A stretch of DNA of 64,000 bases from Butyrivibrio proteoclasticus B316 (GCF_000145035.1 NC_014387.1:752276-816275), one strand, 5' to 3'. Counted from the first letter of the stretch, positions 27,609-35,502 are shown. Notes: a model not told the origin generated them from the letters alone. A program made the numbers and translations.

Positions 27609-27729
27609 ATTGTAACACGTAGTAACACGAATTACAAGAGCGCATTACGAATTGAAAATACATATTTATTGTTGACAAATGAATTATGAAGACGTATTAT
27701 CAAAATACGAACTAATAATTCGTATTTTG
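27609..27729. promoter_or_regulatory. Divergent promoters and operators of the switch
   Basis: Rightward: TTGACA (27672-27677) and TATTAT (27695-27700), 17-bp spacer, followed at once by the perfect inverted repeat CAAAATACGAA (27701-27711) / TTCGTATTTTG (27719-27729). Leftward on the minus strand: TTGTAA and TACAAT (plus 27632-27637 and 27609-27614), 17-bp spacer. GTAA-N6-TTAC overlaps the leftward promoter at 27622-27635. The operators would let the XRE protein block the right promoter and adjust its own. Confidence 0.75.
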
Positions 27730-27749
27730 AAAGAAGGGAGGTGAAAAGT

Positions 27750-27986
27750 ATGGAAGACAAAAAGTTATATGTAGAACTACCAAGATTTACCGGTAGAAAT
27801 GTTCCTATAACTGAGGTTGCCGAGGCAATGCACAAGGATGCACAGTTCGTAAGAATTGGAATCCAGCAGGGGATATTCAAATTTGGATATGCCATGAAGA
27901 AAGAGAATTCCAGTGAATACAACTACTATTGTCCAGACAGAAAGGTATGGGAAGAGATTGGATACTTTAGTCCAGAAGCAGTCTAA
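27750..27986 (+). CDS. Small excisionase-like DNA-binding protein
   Basis: 78 residues from the ATG at 27750, nine bases after GGGAGG; a GTG at 27741 would add three. A winged-helix type N-terminal part (ITEVAEAMHKDAQFVRIGI) and an aromatic C-terminus are seen. Position right after the operator suggests an excisionase or activator. Assignment rests mostly on size and place. Confidence 0.55.
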   Translation: MEDKKLYVELPRFTGRNVPITEVAEAMHKDAQFVRIGIQQGIFKFGYAMKKENSSEYNYYCPDRKVWEEIGYFSPEAV

Positions 27987-27995
27987 AATGAAAAA

Positions 27996-28079
27996 ACTCT
28001 CTTGCCGGTAACAAGAGAGTAAATGAAAAGCCGGAGCTTTTGTAAATTTGATTAAATAAAGTATAGCAAGGGTTCCGGC
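27996..28079 (+). repeat. Hairpins between the Xis-like gene and repA
   Basis: ACTCTCTTG (27996-28004) and CAAGAGAGT (28012-28020) form a perfect 9-bp hairpin with no T run. GCCGGA (28030-28035) can pair with TCCGGC (28074-28079). Together they could hold repA expression or form part of an origin. Function unknown. Confidence 0.4.
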
Positions 28080-28116
28080 CAAGTTCAACAAAAAAAGTAA
28101 GATTGGAGGAATCTAA

Positions 28117-29091
28117 ATGGAAACAAGCAAACCAGAATTAAAGCTTATCCAGATGTCAGATGTAGAAGCTGAAGAAGTTTCCTGGCTATGGTATCCGTTT
28201 ATACCATATGGAAAGCTTACCATCATTCAGGGAGATCCCGGGGATGGAAAAACAACTTTTGTACTAAATGCATCAGCGAAGTTATCAAAAGGAATTTCGT
28301 TAGATACAGGTCTGCAGAGTGAGGAACCAATAAACATCATATATCAGACAGCAGAAGACGGACTGGCTGATACGGTAAAGCCAAGACTTGAAGGTGCCGG
28401 GGCTGACTGCTCCAAAATCCATGTGATAGATGAGAGTGATAAATCGCTATCAATGGTAGATGAGAGAGTTGAACAGGCAATCATAAGGACTGGAGCAAAA
28501 CTTTTGATTATGGATCCACTACAGGCATATCTCGGAGGCGGAATGGATATGAATAGAGCTAACGAAGCAAGAGATATGACTAAGAAGCTGGGAGCTTTGG
28601 CAGAGAAGTACAAATGTGCAATCATCCTAATCGGACACATGAACAAGGCTTCCGGAAACAAGGCAGCCTATAGAGGGATGGGATCAATTGACTTCTACGC
28701 AGTAGCAAGAAGTGTCCTGCTGGTAGGAAGGATAGAAGGAGAACCGGAACTAAGGGCAATAGTCCAAATAAAGAACAACTTAGCAGCATTTGGACATTCA
28801 AAGGCCTTCAGATTATCAGAAAAGGGATTCGAGTGGATTGGAGATTATGAAATAACCGCTGACGAAGTTCTCGGAGGAATTGCACCGAAAGCGAATAAGC
28901 AGGAAAAGGCGATAGCTCTTCTGAGAGAATTGGCTGAAGACCATAATATGATCCTAAGTAACGAGGCAGTAGAACTGGCTAAAGAAGAGGATATATCAAA
29001 AAGAACTCTGGAGATAGCCAAAAATGAACTTGGGATAAAAGCCAGGAGAATCAACAATACCTGGTACTGGATATTGAAAGAGAACGAATGA
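28117..29091 (+). CDS. RepA-like AAA ATPase/helicase
   Basis: 324 residues. A RecA-like core has Walker A GDPGDGKTT near residue 38 and Walker B LLIMDPLQAYLGGG near 128. The C-terminal 70 residues look like a winged helix. This matches the RepA-like replicative helicases of mobilizable plasmids and elements, which allow autonomous copying after excision. GGAGG precedes the ATG. Confidence 0.75.
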   Translation: METSKPELKLIQMSDVEAEEVSWLWYPFIPYGKLTIIQGDPGDGKTTFVLNASAKLSKGISLDTGLQSEEPINIIYQTAEDGLADTVKPRLEGAGADCSKIHVIDESDKSLSMVDERVEQAIIRTGAKLLIMDPLQAYLGGGMDMNRANEARDMTKKLGALAEKYKCAIILIGHMNKASGNKAAYRGMGSIDFYAVARSVLLVGRIEGEPELRAIVQIKNNLAAFGHSKAFRLSEKGFEWIGDYEITADEVLGGIAPKANKQEKAIALLRELAEDHNMILSNEAVELAKEEDISKRTLEIAKNELGIKARRINNTWYWILKENE

Positions 29092-29100
29092 TAATCAAGA

Positions 29101-29180
29101 CCGCAACAATGTAAGGTATCTGAAGTTACACTCTTAAGATTGCAAGGTTGTAAAAAGATAAAGACACTGCATTGTTGCGG
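29101..29180. repeat. 11-bp inverted repeat downstream of repA
   Basis: CCGCAACAATG (29101-29111) and CATTGTTGCGG (29170-29180) are perfect complements separated by 58 nt of AT-rich sequence. The place, between a RepA-like gene and the small split gene, is compatible with an origin or a binding site, but nothing more can be shown. Confidence 0.4.
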
Positions 29181-29198
29181 ACTAGAAGAAAGGGACGA

Positions 29199-29318
29199 AT
29201 GAAAAACGTACAGATATCACAGGAATTATTTATAAGGCTGGTACGATTACTGGTCTTTGAGTTTGATGAAGATACTGATCTGATCAAAAAAGAACTTGAA
29301 GACAAGATGGAAAAACTG
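29199..29318 (+). pseudogene. Small conserved element gene, 5' part
   Basis: Residues 1-40 (MKNVQISQELFIRLVRLLVF...) of a small acidic protein often found beside mobilization genes in Lachnospiraceae elements. An insertion sequence enters after codon 40. Read-through into the insertion gives a 50-residue product ending at 29351. The 3' part resumes at 30967. Repaired length is about 78 residues, matching what I recall of the family. Its function is unknown. Confidence 0.7.
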
Positions 29319-29351
29319 ATATGTAATGACCTCCTGTCAAGCAAAAAATGA

Positions 29352-29738
29352 CTGGAATCACCACAAACATATTTAATTGTTGCTGAAGGCACCTTGAAAG
29401 AGCCTCGGGGTATCAGTTCCCGGCATTGGCCACTCTGATATACGTGGATTGGTTACCGACAGGTCAATGGTCCGCCGTGAGCTCTACCGTCTAGTTGCGT
29501 GGATCACAAATTTCTCTGTGCCAACATAGTTTTATCGTAGATAGCTCTAACCTTGAAATGGCCGAAGCCCTTTCAAGATGTCTTCAGTTGGTACTTGTTG
29601 GTGGCCAGATGTAAATGGCGTAAGCCATCTTACATCTGCTTGATTACCCGCTATAACAGCGGGGTGAAGATGTCAAGGCTGCGAAGCACCGCCCACGGCG
29701 GCTTGGCCTTGATATCGGAGGCGCGATGTTATACCTGA
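29352..29738 (-). ncRNA. Candidate guide (seek/bridge) RNA region of the IS
   Basis: 387 nt downstream of the transposase and inside the insertion sequence, with no convincing ORF. Hairpins include CAGATGTAA...TTACATCTG (29606-29638), CCCGCT-ATAAC-AGCGGG near 29647-29663, CCGCC-CAC-GGCGG near 29690-29702 and CTTGAAA (29552-29558) with TTTCAAG (29571-29577). IS1111-group elements encode their targeting RNA in this position. Exact RNA ends and guide loops cannot be set by eye. Confidence 0.55.
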
Positions 29739-30857
29739 TCATGCTATATTATCGGTTATCATGCCCCACATGAAGCAGGCAAGTTCTCTTGCTATTGCAG
29801 TTTTAGCCACATTGTGTTTCTTGCTTTTACCAAGAACCATTTTGTAAAACTTGCGTCTTAGCCTTTCATTAGCTTTATCAGCATATGCAATGACTTGAGG
29901 TGAGTTGCCAATCTGACGGGATTTAAGTGCTTTTGATTTATGTCCGATTTGTCCTTTGCTGTATGACTGGGATGATTCTATAAGAAGCTGTCTAACATGA
30001 CGATTTCCGGCTTTTGTGATTCCAAGCCTTGACTTTTCATCACCACTGGATTCTTCACCAGGCACAAGTCCAAGATATGCAGCAAACTGATTGGCTGATG
30101 CAAAACGTTTGAAATCACCTACTTCAACCAATACAGATAGTGCTGTGTGAGTTTGAACCCCGATGAAACAGCAGAGTTTTTTAACAGGCTCTCTGTATTC
30201 ATCTTTTAAAGCAAGTTCTTCTATTCGCTTGTCTAAACGTTCAAGCTTATCTCTCAAGTTTATGTAGGTCAGCAGATATTCATCGAGTATTTCTTTATAC
30301 AGTGCCTCAGGCTTTAATGATTTTAACCAGTTCACATGAGCTTCTGTCCAGTGACTTTTTCCTTCATAGCGATAGTCGTGGCGAAGACAAAACGAAAGTA
30401 TTTGTTGCTTCACTTTCTTGAGTGCAAGCTTATGATCATCTCTCATACGGAGAAACTCTTTTGTTTCTTCATCTGTAGAAGTAGGAACATGAACAGGACT
30501 GTAATTGTGCTGAGCCAGACATTTGCCAATCAATTCAGCATCACGTTTATCAGTTTTAATTCTTTTGCCACTACGCGGTTCAAGCATAGTGGTTGGTGCA
30601 AGTATCACACAGTTAACGTTATGATTAGTTAACTGATGATATAAAGTATAGCCGAGACATCCGGCTTCATAACCGCATATAAAGTTTGTATCATTTCCGT
30701 AGATGGTTCTAAGGAATTCCAGATATTTTAGGACTTCCTTGTAATCAGCGTGGGTGCGCCTTGTATGAGACGCCTTCTCTGTTTCGATTAAATAATCGCA
30801 GAGAGTAAAACTTTCCTTATGTACATCCATTCCTACGTAAACTGTGATATTATTCAT
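29739..30857 (-). CDS. IS110-family transposase (DEDD recombinase)
   Basis: 372 residues. The RuvC-like DEDD domain shows Asp in YVGMDVHKE, Glu in CGYEAG and two Asp in KTDKRDAEL. The second domain has the Ser-containing SSGDEKSRLGITKAGN block. These recombinases cut and join with help of an RNA guide. The frame is intact, so the element may be active. Confidence 0.9.
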   Translation of the reverse strand: MNNITVYVGMDVHKESFTLCDYLIETEKASHTRRTHADYKEVLKYLEFLRTIYGNDTNFICGYEAGCLGYTLYHQLTNHNVNCVILAPTTMLEPRSGKRIKTDKRDAELIGKCLAQHNYSPVHVPTSTDEETKEFLRMRDDHKLALKKVKQQILSFCLRHDYRYEGKSHWTEAHVNWLKSLKPEALYKEILDEYLLTYINLRDKLERLDKRIEELALKDEYREPVKKLCCFIGVQTHTALSVLVEVGDFKRFASANQFAAYLGLVPGEESSGDEKSRLGITKAGNRHVRQLLIESSQSYSKGQIGHKSKALKSRQIGNSPQVIAYADKANERLRRKFYKMVLGKSKKHNVAKTAIARELACFMWGMITDNIA

Positions 30858-30966
30858 TTAGTGACCTCCCTTTGTATGCGGTAATCCCTGTTACCATTGA
30901 CTCAACATCTTTAGTATACAGGTAAATCCACGTTGCTACATAGTGGAGGTCATTACATATTGTCTA

Positions 30967-31080
30967 GTGAGGCATGAAATCTATTCAAAGTTCAAGACAG
31001 CACCCACAGAAGAGGAGAAGGAAAAAGCTCGTCAGGACTACCTCGATATGGTGGGGATGCACAAGGATTTTAGATGGTGA
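30967..31080 (+). pseudogene. Small conserved element gene, 3' part
   Basis: Resumes the split small gene at VRHEIYSKFKTAPTEEEKEK and ends HKDFRW, the typical C-terminus. It has no start of its own. Joining it to codon 40 of the 5' part restores one continuous reading frame across the insertion point. Confidence 0.7.
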
Positions 31081-31148
31081 TTTCCCTTGATGGATTGAAC
31101 GGGAGCGTGACACGCTCCGGTAATAATCAGCCAAGGAATGAATGATTT

Positions 31149-31253
31149 GGCAGGCGAGCGGAGCGAGCTTCCCCATAACGTGTCGTTATGGGTAACCCCC
31201 TATGGATAATGACATTACACATCATTATCCGGGGGCTCTCCGAGGGGCCTGCC
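31149..31253. other. Candidate origin of transfer (oriT)
   Basis: Nested inverted repeats directly before the relaxase gene. The outer arm is GGCAGGC (31149-31155) with GCCTGCC (31247-31253). CCCATAAC (31172-31179) pairs with GTTATGGG (31185-31192). CCCCC plus GGATAATGA (31196-31212) pairs with TCATTATCC plus GGGGG (31222-31235). Such clustered hairpins beside mob are typical of transfer origins. The nick site is not identified. Confidence 0.6.
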
Positions 31254-31287
31254 GGCGGCAAAAAAATATTATGAAAGGAGTTTGTTT

Positions 31288-32367
31288 ATGATAACAGTAA
31301 CATTTCACATCTCATGTAAGAAACATTCGCTCACCAAAACAAGAGATGTGGTTTCGGTGAGCAAGCACAATCTCCGATTATTTCAAAGCGAAGAGTATAA
31401 CGAAGAAATGATCGAAGTGGAAGTCGGGAGTGAAGTAAATATTCTCGATGATGTAAAAGAGATTTATGAAAGGGAATTCTCTGAGGTACTTGCAGAATAC
31501 AACAAAGGTAAAAGAAGTGACAGACAGATTCATGACTATCTGGAGTATGTATCCGAAAGTAAAAAGAATGATGTGGCTACGGAGGTAATTCTCCAAGTAG
31601 GGGATAAGGAATTCTGGGCGGATAAGACGAGAGAACAGTGGAATGCAATGAAGCCACTCTTGAGGGAACAGCTTGAATATGTAAAAGAGATAGTTCCGGA
31701 ATTCAAAATCGCTTCAGCAGTAACACACTTGGATGAGGATTCACCTCATATGCACGTAGTAGGAGTTCCGGTAGCAACAGGATACAAACGAGGACTAAGC
31801 AAACAGGTGGCAAAAACAAAAGTATTCGACCAGAAAAGATTAGAAACGATACAGGATCAGATGCACGATTTTGTAGAACAGCAGATGAAGGACCATCCGG
31901 AGATCTTTGGAGATGAAACACTTAAGCCAAAAGAAAAAGGCAGGAATAGTGACTTCTCAAAAGAATTCTACTTAAGGCTAAAGCAGCAAGAATATGAAAA
32001 GCTGGAAGATAAGTGCCAAGAGAAGGAAACACAGATTGAAGCTCTGGATGATACAGCTAAAGAAATGAAGCAGGATATCGAAAGTAAGGTCGACCAATAT
32101 GTGGACTCAGTAGTGAATTCTGAAATGAAAAAGGAATTCATGAGATACGCAACACTTGAAAATCCAAAGACTACACTGGGAAAAATAGTCTCAAAAGCTT
32201 TTAAAACATTCAAGGAATGGTGGGACAAGACTAAGAAGCCTGAGATAGCTGAAAAGGCTAAAACGAGCATTTTACAAAAGCTAAGAGAAAGCCAGGCAAT
32301 AGTTGATCAGAGAAAAGAGCAACAAGTCCCTAATCTTAATAGGAATAATCTAATGTCTGAGAGATGA
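31288..32367 (+). CDS. Mob/Pre-type relaxase (MobV-like)
   Basis: 359 residues from the ATG at 31288, seven bases after AAAGGAG. The relaxase domain has the HN-R type motif (SVSKHNLRLF) and the metal-binding HxDExxPHxH (THLDEDSPHMHVVG). From about residue 220 it is a lysine/glutamate-rich coiled coil. It should nick oriT so that a helper conjugation system can move the element. The length is short for the family, mainly at the C-terminus. Confidence 0.85.
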   Translation: MITVTFHISCKKHSLTKTRDVVSVSKHNLRLFQSEEYNEEMIEVEVGSEVNILDDVKEIYEREFSEVLAEYNKGKRSDRQIHDYLEYVSESKKNDVATEVILQVGDKEFWADKTREQWNAMKPLLREQLEYVKEIVPEFKIASAVTHLDEDSPHMHVVGVPVATGYKRGLSKQVAKTKVFDQKRLETIQDQMHDFVEQQMKDHPEIFGDETLKPKEKGRNSDFSKEFYLRLKQQEYEKLEDKCQEKETQIEALDDTAKEMKQDIESKVDQYVDSVVNSEMKKEFMRYATLENPKTTLGKIVSKAFKTFKEWWDKTKKPEIAEKAKTSILQKLRESQAIVDQRKEQQVPNLNRNNLMSER

Positions 32368-32387
32368 ATAACTGATAGTGCATTAGG

Positions 32388-32413
32388 CAAGGGCGTGAAA
32401 ACGCCCTTGTTTT
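32388..32413 (+). terminator. Terminator after the relaxase gene
   Basis: CAAGGGCGT (32388-32396) and ACGCCCTTG (32401-32409) form a 9-bp stem with a 4-nt loop, then TTTTA. Confidence 0.8.
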
Positions 32414-32510
32414 ATGCACATAATATTGAACAGGGTGGTAGATATAGGTATAATTATAAACAGTTGCTACAAAGTAAAAATTTAAGTATTATGCACCATT
32501 AAGATAGAAA

Positions 32511-32566
32511 GAGGCGTCGCCCAGATTGATTGATATGTGATCACATCTAAGCGACAGCCCCTTTAT
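32511..32566. terminator. Hairpin resembling an IS1182 right end
   Basis: GAGGCGTCGCCCAGAT ... ATCTAAGCGACAGCCCC closely copies the right end of the IS1182-like element at 40831-40867, including the GCGACAGCCCCTTT tip. It may be a leftover end of a lost copy, now acting as a terminator downstream of the HxlR gene. I cannot tell remnant from convergent terminator use. Confidence 0.5.
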
Positions 32567-32568
32567 TT

Positions 32569-32895
32569 TTATTCTAATGATTTTTTATAGTCTTTTCCCC
32601 ATGATTCCATAGAGCTTATGATAGGTCGCATGGATTCACCGAGATCAGAAAGGGCATATTCAACTCTTGGAGGGACTTCTGGATAAACTGTTCTTGTTAT
32701 AATCCCATCTTCTTCCATTGATCTAAGGGAATCTGTCAGAACTTTCTGGCTGATGCCTTCAAGACTGTTTTTTAGTTCATTAAAACGCCATGGTCTTACA
32801 AGAAGGTTTCGCATAATCAGTAATTTCCATTTGCTTCCTATAAGACTTACTGTTGTTGCAACAGGGCACTCAGGTAATTCATCTTTTGTTTTCAT
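32569..32895 (-). CDS. HxlR-family transcriptional regulator
   Basis: 108 residues. A winged helix covers about 15-100 (SKWKLLIMRNLL, ISQKVLTDSLRSMEEDGII). A cysteine near the N-terminus (ECPVATT) matches the redox-sensing cysteine of HxlR/HypR-type repressors, which respond to electrophiles or disulfide stress. It is divergent from the RiPP-oxidoreductase operon with palindromes between, so it probably controls that operon. Confidence 0.85.
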   Translation of the reverse strand: MKTKDELPECPVATTVSLIGSKWKLLIMRNLLVRPWRFNELKNSLEGISQKVLTDSLRSMEEDGIITRTVYPEVPPRVEYALSDLGESMRPIISSMESWGKDYKKSLE

Positions 32896-32994
32896 AAGAA
32901 CTCCTTTCTATACTGAAAATATCCATAAGTTCAAATTCGAATGCAACACTCTGATTTAACTCCAATATAACATCTGAAAAAACGTCTGTCTATT

Positions 32995-33038
32995 AGTTAC
33001 AAAAAGGTAACTGAGTAATAAAAAAGTGCGTACTTTTT
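32995..33038. promoter_or_regulatory. Palindromic operators upstream of the RiPP operon
   Basis: AGTTAC (32995-33000) and GTAACT (33007-33012) make one inverted repeat; AAAAAGT (33021-33027) and ACTTTTT (33032-33038) another, 20 bp downstream. They lie between the HxlR gene and the precursor gene and are natural sites for the regulator. No clean -35/-10 pair was found for the precursor. Confidence 0.5.
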
Positions 33039-33120
33039 TTACATTTGGACAGGGTTTATATTGAAGTCACAGAAAGCAAAAACGCTTTTTAAAACACTTA
33101 ATTTGAAGGAGGAATTAGTC

Positions 33121-33312
33121 ATGGCATTATCAAATCTTAACGGATGGGTTAACGAAGAGGCACAGGTTGCAACTGCTGCATGTGGAGCAGGAGATGCTAA
33201 GCCTGAGGAGAAGCCTGCGGCTTGCGGAAGCGCTTGCGGGGCAGGAGATGCTAAGCCTGAAGAGAAGCCAGCAGCTTGCGGAAGTGCGTGTGGAGCAGGA
33301 GATAACAAGTAA
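33121..33312 (+). CDS. Cys-rich repeat RiPP precursor (ACGX type)
   Basis: 63 residues from the ATG after AAGGAGG; the upstream frame is open but has no better start. A leader of about 20 residues precedes two repeats of CGAGDAKPEEKPAACGSA and a final CGAGD. It has five cysteines, three in CxxxD motifs. The match to the ACGX-repeat peptides processed by radical SAM/SPASM enzymes is from memory. CxxxD is also the motif that ranthipeptide maturases crosslink. No signal peptide. Confidence 0.75.
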   Translation: MALSNLNGWVNEEAQVATAACGAGDAKPEEKPAACGSACGAGDAKPEEKPAACGSACGAGDNK

Positions 33313-33334
33313 TATAAACCACTGCAAATCATCA

Positions 33335-33359
33335 GACCTCCGGTAAAATACCGGAGGTC
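33335..33359 (+). promoter_or_regulatory. Hairpin between precursor and maturase genes
   Basis: GACCTCCGGTA (33335-33345) and TACCGGAGGTC (33349-33359) form a perfect 11-bp stem with a 3-nt loop and no T run. It most likely protects the precursor mRNA or halts part of the transcripts, giving more precursor than enzyme. Confidence 0.65.
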
Positions 33360-33418
33360 AATTAGTAGATAATCAGCATACGCTGTTTAAGATAGAACAT
33401 AAATTGGAGGTAAGGGAA

Positions 33419-34471
33419 ATGAAGCCATATTTTTCATTTCAGTGGCATATTACAGATGAATGTGATCAGAGATGTAAGCACTGCTATATATACTCAAGCG
33501 GAGAGCATACATGTCTATTTTCAATGAACTGGAAACAGATGGAGGATACATTCTATAACTGTCTGGACTTCTGTGAAGTGTATGGAAGAACACCTTACTT
33601 TTACATAACAGGCGGCGATCCAATCCTACATCCCGATTTCTGGAGGCTTCTGCAGCTTATGAAGGATCATGACATAAAATTTACAATTCTCGGAAATCCT
33701 TTTCATTTGAATGATCAGGTTTGCAGAGAGCTTAAGTGGTACGGCTGTGAGAAATATCAGCTTTCCATTGACGGCCTTAGGGAAACTCACGATTGGTTTA
33801 GAAAGACCGGCTCCTATGACTGTACACTTGAAAAAATAGGATGCATTAACAGAGCGGGAATCAGAAGTGTAATTATGACTACGGTCTCTAAGACAAATCG
33901 GATGGAAGTACCTGGAATCATTGATGCGGTCGTGGCTGCAGGTGCAAATGTATTTGCTTTTGCAAGGTATGTACCAAGCGGCGGAGACCTTGATGCTTCC
34001 ATGACAGCAACAGAATACAGAGAACTTCTTGCTGCCTGTGACAAGAAATTTAAGGAGTACAAGGCCGAAGGGTGTGAAACCTATTTTAACAAAAAAGATC
34101 ATCTCTGGATCCTTTATGAATATGAAATCGGGGATTTCAAGATTCCTGAAAATGTGGACCCTAACATGATCTATGGTGGATGCAATTGTGCCAACTGTCA
34201 TATGACAATCCTTCCTACAGGTGATATATATGCCTGCAGGAGAGTGGCTGACAGCAAGGTGGGAAATGTATTTGAAGACAGGATTGCGGATCTGTGGGAG
34301 ACAAGTTTTGAAGACTACAGGGAGTATGACAAGCTTGAAAAGTGCAGTAAGTGCAAGCTAAAGGCATGGTGCAGAGGATGTCCTGCTGTTGCATGTGGAA
34401 CTAATGGAAGCTTTTATTCAGATGATCCGCAGTGCTGGGCCGATGTAAACAGTGATCTGTTCGTATCATAA
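33419..34471 (+). CDS. Radical SAM/SPASM peptide maturase
   Basis: 350 residues from the ATG at 33419 with GGAGG upstream. CxxxCxxC (CDQRCKHC, residues 15-22) binds the SAM cluster; GGDP follows near 62. The C-terminal SPASM part has many cysteines (GCNCANCH, CSKCKLKAWCRGC, QCW) for one or two auxiliary Fe-S clusters. By position it modifies the adjacent peptide, probably forming thioether bonds from its cysteines. Confidence 0.85.
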   Translation: MKPYFSFQWHITDECDQRCKHCYIYSSGEHTCLFSMNWKQMEDTFYNCLDFCEVYGRTPYFYITGGDPILHPDFWRLLQLMKDHDIKFTILGNPFHLNDQVCRELKWYGCEKYQLSIDGLRETHDWFRKTGSYDCTLEKIGCINRAGIRSVIMTTVSKTNRMEVPGIIDAVVAAGANVFAFARYVPSGGDLDASMTATEYRELLAACDKKFKEYKAEGCETYFNKKDHLWILYEYEIGDFKIPENVDPNMIYGGCNCANCHMTILPTGDIYACRRVADSKVGNVFEDRIADLWETSFEDYREYDKLEKCSKCKLKAWCRGCPAVACGTNGSFYSDDPQCWADVNSDLFVS

Positions 34472-34489
34472 GGACTGAGGGAAATACCT

Positions 34490-35461
34490 ATGAATAATAC
34501 AAATACAATGAAAGCAGTGGTACTTGATGGTCCTACCAACGTGGAAGATATTTTTTTAAAAGAAAAAGAGGTACCAGTGGTAGTTCCAGGCTGGGTACTT
34601 GTTAAAGTTAAGGCCTTTGGAATGAATCATTCCGAACTCATTCTTCGTCATGAAGAAATAAAATACGACTATATTAAAAAGCCGATCATCCCGGGGATAG
34701 AGTGCGTTGGAGAAATAGCAGATCCATCAAACAGCTCTTTTAAAGCCGGTGATAAAGTCATTGCGATGATGGGCGGAATGGGAAGGTCTTTTGACGGAAG
34801 CTATGCTGAATATGCTCTTCTTCCTGCGCATCATGTTTTTAAAATTGAAAGTAATCTAAAGTGGTCTGAGCTTGCAGCTATACCCGAGACATATTTCACA
34901 GCCTGGGGATCGCTTTTTGAATGTTTGCAGCTAAGAAAAGAAGACACGCTGCTAATAAGAGGAGCAAGCTGTGCACTTGGACTTGCTGCGATTCAGATTG
35001 CAAAGACACTTGGATGCAAAGTTATTGCAACAACTCATAAAGAAAAATATCTGGACTTGCTAATGAGTGCAGATGAAAGAATCGTTGATGACGGAAAGCT
35101 TACCGGAAAAGTAAAAGGTGTGACTAAAGCCCTTGATCTGGTGGGACCAAAGTTTCTTTTGGACACAATGGCTTCAGTGGAAAAAGGAGCTATTGTTTGC
35201 CAGACGGGAATCCTTGGAGGAGTGTATGCATTAAATGGTTTTGATCCGATCAAACACATACCTAATGGAGTGTATCTCACAGGGTTTTATTCAAACTTTC
35301 CGACACAGGGGATAGTGGATGACATGTTTTCATTCTTTAATAAGCATGACTTAAAGCCAATACATGGGCCTGTATATACGTTTGGAAAGATCAAAGATGC
35401 AATGCTTATGCAGGAATCAGGAAAAGCAGGCGGTAAGATAATTGTCTTTATCGAAAGATAA
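34490..35461 (+). CDS. MDR-family quinone oxidoreductase-like protein
   Basis: 323 residues. GroES-like N-terminal half and Rossmann-like C-terminal half (nucleotide loop around RGASCALGLAAIQIAK). Zinc-ligand cysteines are lacking, so it fits the zinc-free NAD(P)H-quinone reductase branch. It is 18 nt after the maturase and ends close to the right end of the island. A role in the peptide pathway or a separate stress role under HxlR are both possible. Confidence 0.8.
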   Translation: MNNTNTMKAVVLDGPTNVEDIFLKEKEVPVVVPGWVLVKVKAFGMNHSELILRHEEIKYDYIKKPIIPGIECVGEIADPSNSSFKAGDKVIAMMGGMGRSFDGSYAEYALLPAHHVFKIESNLKWSELAAIPETYFTAWGSLFECLQLRKEDTLLIRGASCALGLAAIQIAKTLGCKVIATTHKEKYLDLLMSADERIVDDGKLTGKVKGVTKALDLVGPKFLLDTMASVEKGAIVCQTGILGGVYALNGFDPIKHIPNGVYLTGFYSNFPTQGIVDDMFSFFNKHDLKPIHGPVYTFGKIKDAMLMQESGKAGGKIIVFIER

Positions 35462-35502
35462 TCTAACAAAAGTAAGATAAAGCTTTAGAACATAATATTC
35501 AA

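Larger units (their letters stand above)
29319..30960 (-). mobile_element. IS110-family (IS1111-type) insertion sequence
   Basis: About 1.64 kb. A 16-bp perfect inverted repeat lies at the two ends (ATATGTAATGACCTCC at 29319-29334 and its complement at 30945-30960). The transposase is on the minus strand, with about 390 nt of non-coding DNA after it and only about 90 nt before it. End-located inverted repeats and a long 3' non-coding end fit the IS1111 group rather than IS110 proper. It splits a small element gene; flanks suggest a TA overlap. Confidence 0.75.

Noticed and set aside
29553..29738. 61-codon plus-strand ORF in the IS non-coding end
   Set aside because: No ribosome binding site, overlaps strong hairpins, and the position fits a guide RNA.
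33121..33312. SCIFF (six cysteines in forty-five) peptide
   Set aside because: Only five cysteines with a clear ACGX/CxxxD repeat, and the C-terminal pattern does not fit SCIFF.
33039..33332. 97-codon minus-strand ORF opposite the RiPP precursor
   Set aside because: Antisense image of the repetitive precursor gene.
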